NCBI GenBank assembly: GCA_965651905.1
Contig: CBFGUG010000013.1
Location: 1 to 64,000, forward strand
Direction of reading: 5' to 3'
DNA: 64,000 nucleotides
From: SZUA-265 sp965651905
Lineage (GTDB): Bacteria; Myxococcota_A; Polyangia; Polyangiales; Polyangiaceae
Every line of letters begins with the position of its first letter. Position 1 is the first letter of the stretch. Below the pieces are notes generated by a model. The model was not told where the DNA came from. It made no database searches and was given only the letters and a program-made list of their open reading frames with translations. The position numbers and the translations under genes are program-made. Positions 42,071 through 49,914 of this stretch are shown here, one piece after another.

Positions 42071-42121
42071 CCCGCACGAGGAGGGGCCCCAGCGCTGGCC
42101 ATTCTTGCGTATACTTGCCGC

Positions 42122-44119
42122 ATGCCGCCCACCCGAGCTGCACTTGGTGTTCTGTTTGCGACTGTAGCGCTCTTGGTTTGGGCGTGTGACTCGCCCCAGC
42201 CTGGTGGCGTGCCCGCAAAAGAGCCGATGGCACAAAGTTCACCCGCGGAAGTGACTTCGCGACCCGGCGCTGGGACGTCGGGGCATGTAGACACGGCGCC
42301 GTCCAGTGCCGCAGCCTCAGGGGAGCTGGTGGCTAGTCACGACGAGACCACGCTCGGCCCGAGCCCAGCAAACACCCCACCCAAATTGTTCGTGATGGAC
42401 GTGGCCGCGCTGCGTGAGTTGGAGCATCGCGGTTTCGACTTTGCTTCTGTCGCGCTGGGCGCCCCCGAGCGTCGCGCGTCCCGACTGAGTGCGGCAGACT
42501 ACGCAAGACACCAAGCCTACACGGATCTCGCAGACGTCATCGTTTCCGATCTCACCGAGTTCATGCGTCGCGACAAGCGCTTGGGCGTCGGCATGCGCCA
42601 CGCTCACCGCTCGTTCGACCCGACGTGGTTGACTTCACCACAGTTTCGCTTCGAGCTCGCGGGCATCGTCAACCGCATCGACCGCAAGGCCTTCGCGAAG
42701 GACACGTGCGGAGAAATACGCTTCATCTATCGACTGACGTACGCGGCGCGCGTGCACGAGCAGGACATCGAATCGCGCGTGCCTATGACGTTGAACGCCG
42801 TACGCTGGTTGCCCAGTGACGGGCAGGGCTGTCGTTCGCTCGCCGCACGCTGGCGCACTCCTGACGGCTCGGGAGCTGAGCTCGCGGACGCACTCACCAG
42901 CGAGTCCGGGCCACTACACGCGCTGACGGCAGACACGAAGATGAAATCGTTGGAAGTGAACATGCAGAGCGTGCGCTGGCCGTCCACCGTGCGTCCGAAC
43001 ATGGCAGGGCACGCCGAGTACGTGCTGCGTGTGTTCGCGCCCCGCGAGCCCACCGCGCAAGAGTCCCTGCGCTACCAGCCGAGCGGTTTGGAAAACACGC
43101 CTGACAACGCGCTGCGTGCTGCAGGACCACTACGCAGCGATTTCCTCGCGTGGCTGCGCTCACCGTCGACCCTGCGAGAGCTCGATCGAGGGACATTGCT
43201 GATGCCCGAGCGATTCCTGGCTAAGCGGGCGGTGAGCGTCGCGCCCCACGGTTTGGCGCGGCACGCCAATCGTCCAGCGTCTCAAGTCGTGTCCGAGCGC
43301 GATCTCGACGGACTCGATTTGAGCACATACCAAACGATCCAGAGTGCCGAGATGTTGCGGCGACGACTCGACGGTTTGAGCTGCCAGGGTTGTCATCAAA
43401 CCCACGGCGTCGCGGGCTTCCACTTCTTGGGGCTGGACGACGTGCAGCGTCGCGCGGACATCGTCGCCGTCGCACACTCACGGCACTTCGGCGAAGACGC
43501 CAAACGGCGCGAGCGTTATCTCGAAGCACTACTTTCGGGGCAAGCGCCCGACGAGTTACGTCTGCCCACGGAGCGTATGACGAGCGGAGACTATGGCGCT
43601 CATTGCGGTATCGACCCGAGCGGCGCGTTCGCCACTTGGACGTGTGATGACGGACTCACTTGCGTGCAGCTCGATGATCCCGACGTCGGCATTTGCCAAC
43701 CAGTCGAGCGCGCCGCAGGAGATGCGTGTGAACTCGGTAGGATGCGCGCCAGCGAAGAGTCCCACAAGGACTACGTCGCGCTCAGACCCGAACTCGATTG
43801 TGGAGTGGGTCGCGTGTGTGAACACAACGGAGTCGGGTTTCCCGGCGGTATGTGTTCGGCGGACTGTTCTGTGTTGGGTGAACGAGAAAGCTGCGGTGCG
43901 ATCGCTCAGTTGGTGGCGTTCAACAGCTGCTTGGCGCGTCAGCAAGCGTTCGAGTCGTGCATCCTCGACAACACTCGTCCGGGTGCACTGCGTGCGTGCT
44001 CCGAAGAACAGCCGTGCCGCGAAGACTACATTTGCGCGCGTATGCCGAACGGCTCAGGGGGCTGCATTCCCCCTTACTTTCTGTTCCAGATGCGGGTGGA
44101 CGGTCACGTGCTGCAGTGA
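42122..44119 (+). CDS. Lipoprotein with one CxxCH motif and Cys-rich tail
   Basis: 665 aa. Lipobox VWAC near residue 22 (GVLFATVALLVWAC). Linker to ~75. A large domain without a recognised family follows (motifs FRFELAGIVNRIDRKAF, EIRFIYRLTYA, LEVNMQSVRWPSTVRPNMAGHAEYVLRVF). Then C421-Q-G-C424-H425 (LSCQGCHQTHGVAGFHFLG), a heme-c type motif, and a Cys-rich C-terminus (CDDGLTCVQL, GDACELG, CGVGRVCEHN, CREDYICARM). Envelope location. A DUF423 gene is 51 bp upstream and may share the transcript. Whether heme is bound is unknown. Confidence 0.82.
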   Translation: MPPTRAALGVLFATVALLVWACDSPQPGGVPAKEPMAQSSPAEVTSRPGAGTSGHVDTAPSSAAASGELVASHDETTLGPSPANTPPKLFVMDVAALRELEHRGFDFASVALGAPERRASRLSAADYARHQAYTDLADVIVSDLTEFMRRDKRLGVGMRHAHRSFDPTWLTSPQFRFELAGIVNRIDRKAFAKDTCGEIRFIYRLTYAARVHEQDIESRVPMTLNAVRWLPSDGQGCRSLAARWRTPDGSGAELADALTSESGPLHALTADTKMKSLEVNMQSVRWPSTVRPNMAGHAEYVLRVFAPREPTAQESLRYQPSGLENTPDNALRAAGPLRSDFLAWLRSPSTLRELDRGTLLMPERFLAKRAVSVAPHGLARHANRPASQVVSERDLDGLDLSTYQTIQSAEMLRRRLDGLSCQGCHQTHGVAGFHFLGLDDVQRRADIVAVAHSRHFGEDAKRRERYLEALLSGQAPDELRLPTERMTSGDYGAHCGIDPSGAFATWTCDDGLTCVQLDDPDVGICQPVERAAGDACELGRMRASEESHKDYVALRPELDCGVGRVCEHNGVGFPGGMCSADCSVLGERESCGAIAQLVAFNSCLARQQAFESCILDNTRPGALRACSEEQPCREDYICARMPNGSGGCIPPYFLFQMRVDGHVLQ

Positions 44120-44461
44120 GCTGAGGCGCGCCGTGTGTATACTGGGGAGCGCTCAGAGAGAAGCAAACAGGGTGTGGGCAAATGGTGGGAAAGGTACGCG
44201 CTTGGCCCCGTTTCCTCCTCGGGACTAGGGGGATTGAGGTGATCTTGGACTGCCCCGTTTTCCATTCCCACCCGACGATTCGGGGTGCTTTTCCAGCTTC
44301 TCGCATGGAATCCGCTGTGGCTCACCAAGGCGGGGCTCGGCCCTGTCTCACCACGAGATCCGTATTCCAGATGTATACGGAGACTCCCGGCAGCGTCGTG
44401 CTTTGTTTTGCGGGCGGAGCCGACCTCAGTAAGGGTTACGGCACCACCCGAGGAGAGCACC
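44120..44461. other. 342-bp gap upstream of the MYXO-CTERM protein gene
   Basis: Noncoding by appearance. The only clear element is GAGGAG (44450-44455), the ribosome site of the next gene. Frames crossing it are open but have no signal-peptide or start-site logic. The promoter of the next gene presumably lies here. Confidence 0.35.
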
Positions 44462-46561
44462 ATGATTCTTAGACGACACTTCAAAGGCCTCGCGATCGCC
44501 GCAGCGGTCGTGGGTACCAGCGCCACCCAAGTGGACACTGCGGAAGCGTGCGGCGGCTTGTTCTGCAACGCCGCGCTGCCCGTCAACCAAGCTGCAGAGC
44601 GCATCATCTTTTCCGACAACGGCGACGGCACGGTCACCGCCGTCATCGAGATCCAATACCAAGGACCGTCCGAGAGTTTCGCTTGGGTACTGCCCGTGCC
44701 CGAAGGCGAGCTGGACATCGGGGTCTCGTCGAAACTGGCCCTCGACCGTTTGGACCAACAGAGTAACCCGACGTACCAGCTCAATCGCGTCTTCCCCGAC
44801 GAGTGTCAGGCAGTCGCCTCGCCCTCCGCGGGCGGCGGTGGGCTGGGTGGCGACACGGCTTCGGAGTCCGATGATGGTGGCTCGGTCGTCGTGCTCGAGT
44901 CTGGCGCGGTTGGCCCGTACATCTACGACGTGATTGGCGTCGATGAAGACTCGGATGACGCCGCCGCGGAGCTAGTCGCTTGGCTGCAAGAACGCGAGTA
45001 CGACGTCGACGACTCGATGACGGACCTTTTGGCGCCGTACATCGACAGCGGCTTGAACATGGTCGCGTTCAAGCTCGACAAAGACTCCGACGCGGGTTCG
45101 ATTCGCCCCGTCAAGATAACGTACGAGAGCGAAGTGCCCTTCATTCCGTTGCGCCCCACGGCCATGGCCGCGCTGGAAGACATGGGCGTAAAAGTTTGGG
45201 TGCTGGGCAGCTCACGCGCGATCCCGACGACGTACCTGCACCTCGAGATCAATCAAGCGCTGATCAACTGGTTCGATCCCAACTCGAACTACAACGACGT
45301 GATCATCGCTGCTGCCAACGAAGCGGGCGGCATGGGGTTCATCACCGAACAAGCTGGTCCAGCGGGTGAGTTCTCCGACGCCATCTACACGGCAGATCCC
45401 GATTTGGGTGGGGGTGATGCTTGGCGGCGCGATCAACTCGCGACCACGGATTTTGGTGTCGGGGCTCAGTCGTACGAGGCGTTTTTCGAGACAGCCGTGT
45501 CCTACTTTGCGAACTACGATGGCTTCCGTGAGGTGATCGGTGACCCCGCGGTGGTGCCGCTACGAGAGGGCGCGCGCGTGGATCAGTTCATCGCGTGCGT
45601 GTCGTGTTACTTCTCCGAGCAATCGGGGGCGGGTACGACGTATCCGCCGACGCCGTTCGACCCCGAAAGCGATCCGATTCTCGACTTCGACGCGTTCGCC
45701 TTCTTGGATGCGCTGGATACGGAGGTACTGAACCCCCTCGCGGAAACCCGCGAGCTCTTCGACGACGCGACCACCGTCTCGCGCATGTACACGACCATCT
45801 CGCCCGACGAGATGCTCGAAGATCCAGCGTTCGACTTCAACCCCGAGCTCGGTGACGTCGACAACCGGCACATCGCCGAGCAACTGCTCACCTGCGACAC
45901 TGCCGATTGGACGATCTCTCTCCCACAAGGCATGAAGATCAAGGGCACGGGCGTTACTTGGCCGCTCGAAATTGGCGGCGACATGCCTGCGAACCTGCGC
46001 ATCATCCAGATGTCGACCGTGGGTGGCGGCACGTCCGTCGAAGACAACGCCGCAGAGGTCGCCGAGCTGCTCACGAGTTTGGGCGTGGGCGAAGCGGGCC
46101 CCGAGCTGATGGATCCCCCGGGTCCCGATCCCGTCGAGATGCAGCCCGAAGACATGGTCGACCCGATGGATCCCGAAGAGGATCCCACGATGGAAGATCC
46201 GAGTGAAGAGGATCCGCTCGAAGAAGATCCCGTCACGGACGATCCCTCGACGGGCCCCAGCAATCAGCAAGACGACGAAGAGGGCGACGACCCGATGGAA
46301 GAGCCCAGCGACGAAGAAGTCGAAGAGCCCGGCGACGAAGACGAGGTCGACGATGCCCTCGACGAAGAAGACGGCGCGGAGCCCGTCGAGGACGGCGACG
46401 AGCCCCAAGAAGTCGCTTCCGAAGACGAAATGGCTGACGCCTCCGCCGATGACGGCGGCTGCGGCTGTCGCACCGTCGGCCATGCAGCTCCCCTCGGCGG
46501 CAGCTGGGCGGCTCTCGGGTTAATTGGCCTCGCGCTGTTGCGTCGTCGCCGCCGCGGATAA
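44462..46561 (+). CDS. DUF2330 protein with MYXO-CTERM sorting tail
   Basis: 699 aa from the ATG at 44462 (GAGGAG upstream). Signal peptide IAAAVVGTSATQVDTAEA, followed at once by the DUF2330 hallmark ACGGLFCN. Residues ~30-520 are the DUF2330 body (SFAWVLPVPEGELDIGVSS, MVAFKLDKDSDAGSIRPVKITY, FIPLRPTAM). Residues ~550-665 are an Asp/Glu/Pro spacer. The C-terminus GGCGCRTVGHAAPLGG, a hydrophobic helix and RRRRRG form a MYXO-CTERM signal, which in known myxobacteria is processed for surface attachment. Cell-surface location is therefore well supported; function is not. Confidence 0.93.
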   Translation: MILRRHFKGLAIAAAVVGTSATQVDTAEACGGLFCNAALPVNQAAERIIFSDNGDGTVTAVIEIQYQGPSESFAWVLPVPEGELDIGVSSKLALDRLDQQSNPTYQLNRVFPDECQAVASPSAGGGGLGGDTASESDDGGSVVVLESGAVGPYIYDVIGVDEDSDDAAAELVAWLQEREYDVDDSMTDLLAPYIDSGLNMVAFKLDKDSDAGSIRPVKITYESEVPFIPLRPTAMAALEDMGVKVWVLGSSRAIPTTYLHLEINQALINWFDPNSNYNDVIIAAANEAGGMGFITEQAGPAGEFSDAIYTADPDLGGGDAWRRDQLATTDFGVGAQSYEAFFETAVSYFANYDGFREVIGDPAVVPLREGARVDQFIACVSCYFSEQSGAGTTYPPTPFDPESDPILDFDAFAFLDALDTEVLNPLAETRELFDDATTVSRMYTTISPDEMLEDPAFDFNPELGDVDNRHIAEQLLTCDTADWTISLPQGMKIKGTGVTWPLEIGGDMPANLRIIQMSTVGGGTSVEDNAAEVAELLTSLGVGEAGPELMDPPGPDPVEMQPEDMVDPMDPEEDPTMEDPSEEDPLEEDPVTDDPSTGPSNQQDDEEGDDPMEEPSDEEVEEPGDEDEVDDALDEEDGAEPVEDGDEPQEVASEDEMADASADDGGCGCRTVGHAAPLGGSWAALGLIGLALLRRRRRG

Positions 46562-46605
46562 CGCAAGTTGCATGTCGCGTGAGGGTGCGACTCTGCGACA
46601 CACGA

Positions 46606-46637
46606 CTGCCCGGCGTCACCGCGCCGGGCAGCTTGCG
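46606..46637. terminator. Bidirectional terminator between convergent genes
   Basis: Perfect 10-bp stem (46606-46615 with 46622-46631: CTGCCCGGCG and its complement) and a 6-base loop. It lies between the ends of the DUF2330 gene (46561) and the nucleotidyltransferase gene (46687). The T-tract is weak on both sides. Confidence 0.6.
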
Positions 46638-46686
46638 TTCTGACGCCAGGGTTGCGGGTGACGGGGCGAAGCGAGCGTGCGTCCTG

Positions 46687-47439
46687 TCACGCTCGCGAGA
46701 AGGAGCTCCGCGCGGCTTCCACGACGAGCAGCCCGTTCGAGTTCAGTGGTGCCGAGTCACTGGTCGTTTGCTCACCGTCGTACACTCGAAGGGCGGCCTC
46801 TATCGCTGGTTGCCACATGGATGGCCCATTCAACATGGCCCACTGAGCGGCTTCGCGCTTGGAAACGACGACGTCTCGGGAGCTGAGCGAGTGGAGGATC
46901 CGACACGAGTTGCACACGCAATAGGCCATCTCCGCGGCGCTGACGGAACTGTTCTGAAGCAATCGGTCGATGAACTGCAGTTCACTGCGCAACGCAGCGA
47001 CCAGCTCCGCCCAGGCTGGCATCGGGACCAGGTTTTCCGCTTCGACCCCATGCAACGAAACATAGGCTCCCTTCAGCCAGTGGGCGCGATGTAACGCCCA
47101 CGACTCGTCGACGAGCTGCGGCTGAAGAGCGTGACCTGGAGGCGTCGCACTGCGGGCGTCCGATTCGAGAATGTACCAGCTGTCCCACTCGATATCGAAC
47201 TCACGCGCAGTGCTGGTATGAAGCTCGTCGATAGCCACACGCACGTCCGAAGGTGGTACGTGCCTGACAATCCCATGGGTGTCGACATCGCCAAGGCGCT
47301 TGGGCCTATCGGGCTGTGTCACCGCACCATAAACCCAGAGCGATACTAGCTCGGTACCAAGAAGCGCCACCAGCTCGTCGCACAGGCGCTCGCATGCAAG
47401 GCGCGGTCCCAGCGGGAGATCGGCAAGCGTTCGAGACAT
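46687..47439 (-). CDS. AadA-like nucleotidyltransferase
   Basis: 250 aa (AadA proteins are ~260). N-terminal nucleotidyltransferase motif SLWVYGAVTQP...LGDVDTHGIV: the DxD metal pair is kept, and the usual Gly-Ser reads Gly-Ala. A third acidic site is plausible in REFDIEWDSWYI, equivalent to the AadA ExxxGEW region. The C-terminal helical domain has VCNSCRILHSLSSRDVVVSKREAAQWAM, matching the SKxxAAxWA region of aminoglycoside adenylyltransferases. Family role: transfers AMP to an aminoglycoside hydroxyl. Actual substrate cannot be told from sequence. Cytosolic. Confidence 0.8.
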   Translation of the reverse strand: MSRTLADLPLGPRLACERLCDELVALLGTELVSLWVYGAVTQPDRPKRLGDVDTHGIVRHVPPSDVRVAIDELHTSTAREFDIEWDSWYILESDARSATPPGHALQPQLVDESWALHRAHWLKGAYVSLHGVEAENLVPMPAWAELVAALRSELQFIDRLLQNSSVSAAEMAYCVCNSCRILHSLSSRDVVVSKREAAQWAMLNGPSMWQPAIEAALRVYDGEQTTSDSAPLNSNGLLVVEAARSSFSRA

Positions 47440-47494
47440 GTGATGCGCCCCCGTGCGTCAGCGTCAGCGTCAGTGGGCGAGGGCGTGGGGGCGC

Positions 47495-48538
47495 TCAGTC
47501 GGGGGTGGTGAGGTCCCAGCGGGGGGCGAGCCAGTCGGTGAGGACTTTGCGGTAGAGGCCGACGTGGGCGCAATGGTCGAGGGGGCCGTTGCCTGCGTAG
47601 CCGCGGACGTGGAAGTTGCCGCGGTCGTACTCGCGAATGCGTTGCAGGCCCATCGGGTCGTCGTCTCTTGGTTCGACCGTGGCGGGCTCGCCGCCCATTT
47701 GCCAGACCAGGTAGGCTGCAGTTTCCGTCGTCGAGGCGTAACCCGGCGGCACTATCGACGAATGGCTGACGAACATCATCTTGTCGCCTGTGGCCGCTGC
47801 TTCGGCGAAATCGACGAAGGGTTCGAGTGTTCGCCTTGCGCGATCGGTGCTGGCGGCGCCGCTGTGCAGGCCGTCGAGCAAGATGACCGTGTCGACGCGG
47901 TCTGCCCAATCACTGCGCAACACGCGCTCAATCGCGCCGTACCCAGCGCTCCACGACGAGACGCCGAGTTGCCCGACGTGGGCTTCGTCGAGGCCCAAAC
48001 GATCGGCCACTGCGGCCTCGACGCTTTCGACGAGTATTTTGAACTGCGACGAGTCGCCGAACTTGCGCAGGTAGGGCCCTGAGTTGATGCCGAGGTCGAT
48101 GCCGACGAACACGGCGTCTTCGATCGCTTGCACCCACTCTTTGCGCGCTGGCTCGTGCCCGTGGAAGTGGATCATCAGTGGGAACTCGCCGCCCACCAGT
48201 TCGAGGTCGTTGGGGACGAGCATCTGTCCGATCGACGGGCTGCGGTCCCACGCGCCGTACTTGCCGAAGCCTGGGTCGGGTGTGAGGCACGGGTTTACGC
48301 CACGTTCCGCTGGGCTGGTTTGGTTTTGGGTGCTCGACGGGGGAGAACCGAGCACCCAGTCGGGGGCGGCTGCTTTGGCTGAGGGCCGCTCCACGGCGTC
48401 GAACTGCGGCACTTCCACGCCGATTGCAGCCATCGCGGCGGCGGGCGCAATCTTGGGCATGGATTTGAACTCGGCCGGGGTAAGTGTCCAAGCGGCGATC
48501 CCGACGATGGCCGCGCTGCCAGCGAAGACGCGAATCAT
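47495..48538 (-). CDS. Alpha/beta-hydrolase-like exported protein
   Basis: 347 aa. An N-terminal hydrophobic segment (FAGSAAIVGIAAWTL) could be an uncleaved anchor or signal. Hydrolase features: oxyanion strand LMIHFHGHEP, nucleophile elbow with Ser197 (VSSWSAGYG, G replaced by S before the W), Asp222 (VILLDGLHSG) and His322 or His325 (GPLDHCAHVGLY). Likely an esterase or lipase-type enzyme; substrate unknown. It lies 55 bp from the nucleotidyltransferase gene in the same orientation and could be co-transcribed. Confidence 0.82.
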   Translation of the reverse strand: MIRVFAGSAAIVGIAAWTLTPAEFKSMPKIAPAAAMAAIGVEVPQFDAVERPSAKAAAPDWVLGSPPSSTQNQTSPAERGVNPCLTPDPGFGKYGAWDRSPSIGQMLVPNDLELVGGEFPLMIHFHGHEPARKEWVQAIEDAVFVGIDLGINSGPYLRKFGDSSQFKILVESVEAAVADRLGLDEAHVGQLGVSSWSAGYGAIERVLRSDWADRVDTVILLDGLHSGAASTDRARRTLEPFVDFAEAAATGDKMMFVSHSSIVPPGYASTTETAAYLVWQMGGEPATVEPRDDDPMGLQRIREYDRGNFHVRGYAGNGPLDHCAHVGLYRKVLTDWLAPRWDLTTPD

Positions 48539-48625
48539 GCGGAGCCCAGTTTGGCGAAAGCGCGGAAATCTGCAAGATGCACATTCATGACAATCGGCTC
48601 GCCCGCTGACGTAATAATATGCCCC

Positions 48626-49864
48626 GTGCGCAATTTACGCGGAAACTCCGTTAGCACGTGGGCGGTGGTCACTTTGGCGATCGCACTGTCTTCATGTCGC
48701 GATTCCGAGCGTCAATCTGACGCCGATACTGCTCAAACTGGGGCGGTTTCGACACTTGGCGACAAGACGGAAAACACTGCGAGCGGACTCCCGTCAGTTC
48801 AATCTGGCGGTACCTCTACACCCGGAGAAAGCCGCGCGGAACCTTCAGTGTCGCCTAGTGCCACACAGGCGGCTACTTCACCGCCCGAGACAAGTAAACC
48901 CGCAGCGCGCAGCCCAGACGACGTGCGCAGCCTGCCCGTCGAACGACAGCAAGCGATTTTGGTCGACCTCCTCGCGGACACCCTCGAGCTGTCTTCGGTA
49001 CAAGTCGAACGAGTGCGCGCCATCGTCGCTCGCTCCAAGTGGCTGAGCTTCGGCAATCCAGACTTGCCGGGCGCGCAAATGACCAGCGCAGAGTGTCGAC
49101 AGCGACGTGCTGCCGCGTCGATCGTTGCTGGTGATGCGATCTGCGGCGCTCCACACATGGTTGCCATCGACGAGGTGGGGTCGCGTGCGTCCGAACGGCA
49201 GCCGCGCGTTTGTATCGATCAGTACGAGTTTCCGAACATTCCGTGCGAGTACCCGATCACCTGGGTGCGTTCGTCGGAAGCGGCCGAGCTGTGTTCGGCG
49301 ATAGGTAAACGATTGTGTGACGCCCACGAGTGGGAGGGCGCGTGCGCTGGCAGCTTGCTGCCCGTGGAGGCGGAGTACAACTTCGAGCGAATGCCCAAAG
49401 GCATCAAGAGTTCGAAGATGCGCGGTAAGCGACTGTGGCTCGAGCACGAACACAATCGCACCCGCGAAATCACTTGGGCGTACGGCGCCAAACAAGACCA
49501 TTCACTGTGTGCGACTGGTGCGGTCAAGGACTCACGCTGCAACGTCGTCGATTGGGGAACCTGCGCCACGCTGAGTTACCCAGCGGGTTCGTTCCCAGAG
49601 TGTGTCAGCCCAGTTGGGGCTTACGATCAACACGGCAACGCTGCCGAGCACATGAACTTGCCGCTCGACCCTTCGGAGCTCAGCAGTCGTGGCGGCATGG
49701 GCTGGACGGAAATGAAGGGCAGCTGGTTCATCTTTGCCCGTCAACAGAGCCACCCCGACGACTGCCGCTGGCGCGCCAAGAGCTGGCACACCACGCGCAT
49801 CGAAGATCCGCACAGCCACCGCAACTACCACCTCGGCTTCCGCTGCTGCCGCGACGTCGAGTGA
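48626..49864 (+). CDS. SUMF1-like lipoprotein, likely non-catalytic
   Basis: 412 aa from a GTG at 48626. An ATG at 48587 would add 13 residues; neither has a strong ribosome site. Signal with lipobox LSSC (VVTLAIALSSCRDSE). Ser/Thr/Pro linker to ~110, then a helical region. A SUMF1-type domain (~190-412) follows: CIDQYEFPNIPCEYPITWVRSSEAAELCSAIGKRLCDAHEWEGAC, GAYDQHGNAAEHMNLP, MKGSWFIFARQQ and final GFRCC. Of the two Cys that form the FGE active site only one position (DDCRWRAK) looks retained. Many extra Cys suggest disulfides. Extracytoplasmic. Confidence 0.8.
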   Translation: MRNLRGNSVSTWAVVTLAIALSSCRDSERQSDADTAQTGAVSTLGDKTENTASGLPSVQSGGTSTPGESRAEPSVSPSATQAATSPPETSKPAARSPDDVRSLPVERQQAILVDLLADTLELSSVQVERVRAIVARSKWLSFGNPDLPGAQMTSAECRQRRAAASIVAGDAICGAPHMVAIDEVGSRASERQPRVCIDQYEFPNIPCEYPITWVRSSEAAELCSAIGKRLCDAHEWEGACAGSLLPVEAEYNFERMPKGIKSSKMRGKRLWLEHEHNRTREITWAYGAKQDHSLCATGAVKDSRCNVVDWGTCATLSYPAGSFPECVSPVGAYDQHGNAAEHMNLPLDPSELSSRGGMGWTEMKGSWFIFARQQSHPDDCRWRAKSWHTTRIEDPHSHRNYHLGFRCCRDVE

Positions 49865-49914
49865 CGTTACCACCCCACGAGCATCGCGCCCCGCTATCTG
49901 TAGCGCGCGAGCGC

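Noticed and set aside
45560..46483. 307-codon minus-strand frame across the DUF2330 gene's acidic region
   Set aside because: Acidic GAC/GAG codons read as Val/Phe/Leu on the other strand, which produces long open frames by composition. The plus-strand gene is clear.
46687..47439. Integron or transposon context for the AadA-like gene
   Set aside because: No integrase, attC-like site, inverted repeats or transposase within reach; codon use looks like the neighbours.
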